DNA of 64,000 bases from Parasulfitobacter algicola. Lineage in GTDB: Bacteria; Pseudomonadota; Alphaproteobacteria; Rhodobacterales; Rhodobacteraceae. A model generated the notes under the pieces. That model did not search any database, was not told where the DNA came from, and was given only the letters and a program-made list of their open reading frames with translations. The stretch covers positions 124,001 through 188,000 of the forward strand of contig NZ_JABUFE010000005.1 of NCBI RefSeq assembly GCF_013315265.1. Reading direction: 5' to 3'. Positions 59,684 through 64,000 of this stretch are shown here, one piece after another (within the stretch, counting starts at the first letter, position 1; every line of letters starts with the position of its first letter). The position numbers and the translations under genes are program-made.

Positions 59684-59866
59684 ATGCAGGATATGAATGC
59701 AATGCTAGAGCCTGGAATGCTGGTGCGTCACCCGGATCAGCCTGATTGGGGGATGGGACAGGTGCAATCCAACATTGGTGGCAAAATCACGGTGAATTTC
59801 CGAGACGCAGGTAAGGTCGTGATTGATGGTACACATATCGAACTTGTCCCGGTTTTTGACGCATAA
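59684..59866 (+). CDS. DUF3553 small protein
   Basis: 60 aa with the DUF3553 pattern: GMLVRHPDQPDWGMGQVQSNIGGKITVNFRDAGKVVI...HIELVPV, a compact beta-barrel-like fold resembling the CarD/UvrD Tudor-type C-terminus. The first ATG (59684) has AGGGG 7 bases upstream and was chosen over later Mets. Function unknown. Confidence 0.88.
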   Translation: MQDMNAMLEPGMLVRHPDQPDWGMGQVQSNIGGKITVNFRDAGKVVIDGTHIELVPVFDA

Positions 59867-59988
59867 TTATGCAAAATTGTGTTCAGGTGAAGCTATCACA
59901 ACTTATGGTCGAGTCAATGAATCTGATGTTGCCATTCCGCTGGTCGATGCTTAGAAGCAGCGCACTGTCAACAACGACATAAGTCTGA

Positions 59989-60756
59989 ATGACCCATTGC
60001 CCCGAATTTGAAACCCGTTTGGCCGAAAACGAGGATGACCTGCGCGCTGCACAAGCGCTTAGGTATCGTGTTTTTGTGTCTGAACTGGGCGGTGAGGGTG
60101 ATTTGGTCGATCACAACGAAAAGCTTGAAAAAGATCGGTTTGATCCCTTTTTTGATCATATGTTGTTGCTGGATCATGCGCGTACCGGATCACCTGTTGT
60201 AGGGGTGTACCGCTTGTTGCGTTGTGATCAGGCCGCGGATGCGGGACAGTTTTATTCCGAAGATGAATATGATCTGACTAAGTTAAAGACCAGCGGGCGA
60301 CGTTTGCTGGAACTGGGACGATCATGCGTGGATGCAGATTATCGCGGTGGTACTGCCCTGTTTCAGCTTTGGAACGGGCTGGCTGATTATGTGAAAGCGC
60401 ATCAGATCGAAGTGCTGTTTGGTGTGGCCAGTTTTCACGGCACTGACGCACAAGCCTTGGCGCAACCGCTTAGCTTTCTGCACCATCGCTATCTTGCGCC
60501 AGAAGATATTCGGGTACGGGCGCGCGACGGTCATTTTCAATCCATGGACTTGATCCCTGAAAATCAGATTGATCGCAAGCAGGCGATTATGAAGACCCCC
60601 CAGCTGATCAAAGCTTATCTGCGTCTTGGCGGTGTGGTGGCCGAAGGGGCCTTTATTGATCATGCATTCAATACAACAGATGTGTGTCTAATTATGGATA
60701 CCGAACGTTTGAATGCGCGGCAGGCCAATTTGTACACAAAAGGCAACGCCGCATGA
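59989..60756 (+). CDS. olsB: L-ornithine N-alpha-acyltransferase OlsB
   Basis: 255 aa GNAT-like hydroxyacyl-ACP transferase, first step of ornithine lipid synthesis. RLAENEDDLRAAQALRYRVFVSELG, DHMLLLDH, VVGVYRLLR and LELGRSCVDADYRGGTALFQLWNGLADYV match OlsB. It overlaps olsA by 4 bases (ATGA), the typical olsBA pair. Ornithine lipids replace phospholipids under phosphate stress in marine bacteria. The start at 59989 is the family's N-terminus. Confidence 0.93.
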   Translation: MTHCPEFETRLAENEDDLRAAQALRYRVFVSELGGEGDLVDHNEKLEKDRFDPFFDHMLLLDHARTGSPVVGVYRLLRCDQAADAGQFYSEDEYDLTKLKTSGRRLLELGRSCVDADYRGGTALFQLWNGLADYVKAHQIEVLFGVASFHGTDAQALAQPLSFLHHRYLAPEDIRVRARDGHFQSMDLIPENQIDRKQAIMKTPQLIKAYLRLGGVVAEGAFIDHAFNTTDVCLIMDTERLNARQANLYTKGNAA

Positions 60757-61589
60757 GCCAGGCTTGGGATCAAGGGCTGCAGCCGCAGCCGGTTCATATG
60801 ACGCTTGCGGGCTGGTTGCGGGCCGGACTGCGCGCGGTGCCACTGGCCTTGGTGACCTTTGGCTGTCTTGCAGTGTTGTTGCTGATCCGATTGTTTGAAC
60901 GCCCATTGTGCGGCGTGCATCGCCCTGTGACGCCTTTTATCACGCAGTTTGTGTGTTGGAGCGCCTTTCGCATTATGGGCATCAAGCATCGGGTCACCGG
61001 TGAGGTGATGAAAAAGCACGGTGCAGTTGTGGCCAATCATGGGTCATGGCTGGATATTTTTGCATTGAATGTCAGTAAGCGTATTTATTTTGTGTCCAAG
61101 TCCGAGGTCGCAGATTGGCCTGGAATTGGTTTATTGGCGCGTGCCACTGGCACGGTTTTTATCAACCGTGACCGTCGCGAGGCGCAGGCGCAAAAGCAGA
61201 TGTTCCAGGATCGCCTTAAGGCGGGTCATAAGCTGCTTTTCTTTCCCGAAGGCACTTCAACCGATGGGCAGCGTGTTTTACCTTTTAAATCAACGCTTTT
61301 TGCGGCGTTCTTAACAGATGAGTTAAAGGATATTCTGTGGATTCAGCCCGTAAGTGTTCTATACACTGCGCCAAACGGCGAAGATGTGCGGTTTTACGGA
61401 TGGTGGGGCGACATGGGTTTTGGCAGCCATCTGAAAAAGATACTGGCAGCGCGTCGGCAAGGGCGTGTCGATGTGGTTTATCACCCGCCGGTCCGCATCG
61501 CTGATTTCAGCTGTCGTAAATCCTTGGCTAAGCATCTTGAGCGCGTGATACGTGACGCTGTATTGCCGCAGCTTACTGCGGGATCTTAG
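60753..61589 (+). CDS. olsA: Lyso-ornithine lipid O-acyltransferase OlsA
   Basis: 278 aa PlsC-type acyltransferase, second step of ornithine lipid synthesis. An N-terminal membrane helix (residues about 22-45), the HX4D motif NHGSWLD (His96-Asp101) and FPEGTSTDG. It shares the operon with olsB, overlapping by 4 bases. The 3' end overlaps the 80-aa minus-strand gene by 17 bases. Confidence 0.93.
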   Translation: MSQAWDQGLQPQPVHMTLAGWLRAGLRAVPLALVTFGCLAVLLLIRLFERPLCGVHRPVTPFITQFVCWSAFRIMGIKHRVTGEVMKKHGAVVANHGSWLDIFALNVSKRIYFVSKSEVADWPGIGLLARATGTVFINRDRREAQAQKQMFQDRLKAGHKLLFFPEGTSTDGQRVLPFKSTLFAAFLTDELKDILWIQPVSVLYTAPNGEDVRFYGWWGDMGFGSHLKKILAARRQGRVDVVYHPPVRIADFSCRKSLAKHLERVIRDAVLPQLTAGS

Positions 61590-61815
61590 GTGAAATTGGC
61601 GGCAGTTGCACGTGACTTTCGGGGGCGACCCGCAGAACGCCCTTCAGCTCTTCCAATTTACAAATGTTATCTGCGTCGCAGGATCCGTAAATCGCGCCGA
61701 TCATCGGGATGACCCGTTCAACCTGCATACCCATCTGAGCCGCACTACGACTGACGTCTTCTGGGTCTGTGCCGCCTTTGATGTCGACAATCACTTTGAT
61801 GTCTACTTGGGCCAT
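61573..61815 (-). CDS. Propeptide/I9-inhibitor-like small protein beside a subtilase
   Basis: 80 aa. The pattern VDIKVIVDIKGGTDPEDVSRSAAQMGMQVERVIPMIGAIYGSCDADNICKLEELKGVLRVAPESHVQLP is that of a ferredoxin-like I9/propeptide fold, where the segment before the acidic/His C-terminus would sit in the protease active cleft. Databases sometimes call such proteins ketohydroxyglutarate aldolase, which the sequence does not support. It is downstream of the subtilase on the same strand (57-base gap). It may be a free-standing chaperone-inhibitor of that protease. Confidence 0.72.
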   Translation of the reverse strand: MAQVDIKVIVDIKGGTDPEDVSRSAAQMGMQVERVIPMIGAIYGSCDADNICKLEELKGVLRVAPESHVQLPPISPKIPQ

Positions 61816-61872
61816 GTGGTGGATCCTTGTGTCTGTTCATCCTTATATATGCGCTTTTGCAGCAAAAAGAAC

Positions 61873-63081
61873 CTAGGCGATTGCATCTGCAACGCCCGGC
61901 ACAAACACAAGACCCGCACCGATGTCGCGTTCTGCATCCTGCAATGGTCGCGTATTCTGCACCAGCGCATCCCACAAAGCCTGTCCGCGCAAGTTGGGGT
62001 CAGTTTCCGCCCAAAGGGCGGCGATACCTGCCACATGTGGGCAGGCCATGCTGGTCCCTGACAAGGTGCGGTACAACTGTGGTGCGGGCGAGGCGGAAAA
62101 AACACCGACACCGGGACCGGCGATGTTAATCTCGCCGCCATTCGAGTTGATGCCGCCGCTGGAAAAGTCAGCCACGGCCAGTGTCGGATCAAGCGCGGCG
62201 ACAGCCATGATTGATGGCGCATTCGCAGGGCTGCCCACAGGCGCGATATAGCCATAGCTGCGTGCGCTATCGTTCCCTGCCGCCGCGATGATCAGACATC
62301 CATTTTGCAAGGCAATCTGGGCAAGATCTTCATATTCCGGTATAAATGTCTCGCCCTCGCGGACGGGGGCGCCAAGTGACATAGAAATGATGTCGCAATT
62401 CTGTTCGATGGCCCACGCCATGCCGGTCAGAATGTCCCGTTCACGCCCGGTACCGTTGTTGCCCAAAACTTTACCGATATATAAATCGGCTTCGGGCGCG
62501 ACGCCGTATCTAAAGCTGCCATCCGATGTCAGGCCGCCTGCCGCGGTACCTGCGCAATGGGTGCCATGACCCTGACCATCTTGCACGGTTTCGCCACGCA
62601 CGAAACTTTCGGAAACGATGTTGCGCCCCGTAAAATCCGGATGTTGAAGATCAAACCCGGTATCCAAAACGGCAAGCTTGACGCCAGCACCCGTCAAGGC
62701 ACTGGTCCATGCGCCAACAGCATCTACCCCCCATGTCTTTTCATCGTCATCTTCAAAGGTCTCGAACGCGAAATAGTAAAATTCTGGCCGCACAGACCGC
62801 ACCCGCTCGTCGTCTTTTAGTTTTGATCTGATATTTGAATTTTCTGATAAGCCCAGATTTTCAGATAAAAACCCGATGTTGACGTGTTCAAGGATCAACG
62901 CGCCCATCTGCTGCGCTTCGTCCGGAAAATGCCCGGCCTGCGGCACATAAGATGCGACATCTGATCCCGCCAGATTTGATAAAATGCTATGTTGCGTGGC
63001 CAGATCAACGCCGGCATGAAATGATATAACACTGCCACCGGTGGGCCTTGGCCGTTGTAAATCAAGCAGTTTTCGGGACAT
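61873..63081 (-). CDS. S8 family (subtilisin-like) serine peptidase
   Basis: 402 aa. Catalytic triad: Asp140 (LAVLDTGFD), His172 (GHGTHCAGT), Ser344 (SGTSMACPH); oxyanion Asn270 (AAAGN). It has no signal peptide or membrane segment, so it seems intracellular or non-classically exported. The N-terminal 110 residues have an acidic region (RVRSVRPEFYYFAFETFEDDDE) resembling an inhibitory propeptide. The start ATG is at 63081. It is followed by the propeptide-like 80-aa gene. Confidence 0.92.
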   Translation of the reverse strand: MSRKLLDLQRPRPTGGSVISFHAGVDLATQHSILSNLAGSDVASYVPQAGHFPDEAQQMGALILEHVNIGFLSENLGLSENSNIRSKLKDDERVRSVRPEFYYFAFETFEDDDEKTWGVDAVGAWTSALTGAGVKLAVLDTGFDLQHPDFTGRNIVSESFVRGETVQDGQGHGTHCAGTAAGGLTSDGSFRYGVAPEADLYIGKVLGNNGTGRERDILTGMAWAIEQNCDIISMSLGAPVREGETFIPEYEDLAQIALQNGCLIIAAAGNDSARSYGYIAPVGSPANAPSIMAVAALDPTLAVADFSSGGINSNGGEINIAGPGVGVFSASPAPQLYRTLSGTSMACPHVAGIAALWAETDPNLRGQALWDALVQNTRPLQDAERDIGAGLVFVPGVADAIA

Positions 63082-63300
63082 TGGCGGCTCCTGTTCAATC
63101 GGTGGGTGTTTGCAAACGTGGGTACGTTGTACGGTGTCATCAAGCGTAAAGCGGGTACAGTCAAGAATCTGAGCTTTGTTCAGCCGATTTTAGGGCAGGC
63201 AGTAAGTCAAGCTTTGCCGAAGGGCGTTTTTAAACCTGTTATGTGATCCTTGACGGTGTCGCCCAACCATGTCCTAAGGATGAAAACGACGGGAACAGTG

Positions 63301-63879
63301 ATGTTAAGACGGCTTTACGATTGGACCATTTCCCTGGCGGATCATCCGCGTGCGCTTTGGGTCCTGGCGTTTGTATCTTTTATCGAAAGCTCGGTCTTTC
63401 CGATCCCGCCGGATGTTCTGATGATCCCGATGATTTTGGCACGCCCGTCGCGCGCCTGGCTGATTGCCAGCGTGGCGCTAGTGTCGTCGGTTCTGGGCGG
63501 ATTGCTGGGCTATGCCATAGGGGCGTTTTTCTATGAACAGATCGGGCAGCCGATCCTGGCATCACTAGGAAAAGCCGACGCGATGGAGGCGTTTAACACC
63601 CGGTTCAACGACTTTGGGTTTTGGGCCGTTCTGATCGCAGGACTGACGCCGTTTCCTTACAAAGTCATCACGATCATGGCGGGTTGGACAGGCATGCCGC
63701 TTGGAACGTTTATCATCACATCGATTATCGCGCGCGGCGGACGGTTTTTTATCGTGGCCGGTCTTTTGTGGGCGTTCGGCACACCCATTCGTGATTTTAT
63801 TGAACGTCGGCTTGGGCTTGTCTTTATTGTCTTTGTGGTCCTTCTTGTCGGGGGTTTCGCAGTGGTAAAATACATATGA
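63301..63879 (+). CDS. YqaA/DedA-like membrane protein
   Basis: 192 aa. About five hydrophobic helices. FVSFIESSVFPIPPDVLMIPMILARPSRAWLIASVALVSSVLGGLLGYAIGAF and FGFWAVLIAGLTPFPYKVITIMAGW are SNARE_assoc/DedA-type motifs. Such proteins may move lipids or ions across the membrane. I chose the ATG at 63301 (with GGGA upstream); the frame is open from 63250. It overlaps dsbB by 4 bases (ATGA). Confidence 0.88.
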   Translation: MLRRLYDWTISLADHPRALWVLAFVSFIESSVFPIPPDVLMIPMILARPSRAWLIASVALVSSVLGGLLGYAIGAFFYEQIGQPILASLGKADAMEAFNTRFNDFGFWAVLIAGLTPFPYKVITIMAGWTGMPLGTFIITSIIARGGRFFIVAGLLWAFGTPIRDFIERRLGLVFIVFVVLLVGGFAVVKYI

Positions 63880-64000
63880 CATCCAGAACTTTGGTTATAC
63901 TGGCCGCATCCGGATCGATGGCGCTTTTGATGGGGGCGTGGGCGTTTCAATACATCGGTGGGCTTGCCCCTTGCCAGATGTGTTATTGGCAGCGTTGGCC
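63876..64000 (+). CDS. dsbB: Disulfide bond formation protein B (5' part)
   Basis: First 41 codons only; the rest is outside the window. A membrane helix (LVILAASGSMALLMGAWAFQYI) is followed by the CQMCYWQRW active-site motif of DsbB, which reoxidises DsbA using quinone. Start overlaps the stop of the YqaA-like gene. Confidence 0.9.
   Translation, partial: MTSRTLVILAASGSMALLMGAWAFQYIGGLAPCQMCYWQRW

Overview
The window is chromosomal DNA of an alphaproteobacterium, almost certainly a marine Rhodobacterales (Roseobacter-group) species of moderate GC. The support is gene order and family signatures: dusB-ntrB-ntrC-ntrY-ntrX-trkA-trkH-hfq-hflX in one orientation, a ChpT-type phosphotransferase, an NDUFA12-like complex I accessory protein next to mlaD, DUF2155 and aat, a fused ispDF, and an L21 protein with a long C-terminal extension. 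I inferred the organism from these features and did no database search.

Layout. 1-2.1 kb: ligase-associated DNA repair pair (partial ATP-dependent ligase plus MBL-fold exonuclease). 2.1-4.1 kb: small genes (DUF2147, SCP2, a 31-codon ORF, a TetR regulator coupled to a 51-aa membrane peptide). 4.3-7.8 kb: large secreted ExeM/NucH-like nuclease. 8-12.7 kb: Grx4/BolA iron-sulfur genes, hpt, RatA-like, pncC, pgpA, ispDF. 12.9-24.7 kb: nitrogen two-component systems, Trk potassium uptake, hfq, hflX. 24.7-33.1 kb: penicillin-acylase-like hydrolase, dehydrogenase with TetR, an Hsp70-like protein, SYLF lipoprotein, hemB, two membrane proteins. 33.2-42.3 kb: mfd, NDUFA12, mlaD, DUF2155, aat, accC, accB, a FliM-like protein and a sulfurtransferase-like protein. 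49.9-64 kb: DUF2059, rplU-rpmA, three GNAT domains, obgE, proB, proA, Sel1-repeat protein, chpT, olsB-olsA, a subtilase with a small propeptide-like protein, a YqaA-like protein and the start of dsbB.

The accessory region is 42.5-49.9 kb, between tRNA-Gly(TCC) and tRNA-Ser(CGA), with a decayed tyrosine integrase at each end and an IS3 remnant. It carries a type VI secretion-style toxin locus: a DUF4123 adaptor, a 594-aa effector ending in a predicted HNH/Endo VII (GH-E type) nuclease domain, and two tandem TPR-like immunity candidates. Behind these lies a start-less cassette that repeats the effector's pre-toxin sequence but ends in a different toxin domain and has its own immunity candidate. 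A third, decayed copy of the pre-toxin region is fused to a truncated piece of the first toxin. The arrangement looks like a toxin-switching array with orphan C-terminal cassettes and is the most interesting part of the window.

Other points of note are NtrC and NtrX that both lack the GAFTGA loop, a 17-bp perfect inverted repeat around repeated GTACAAAA motifs, small ORFs with strong ribosome binding sites, and a free-standing protease-propeptide-like protein beside an intracellular-type subtilase.
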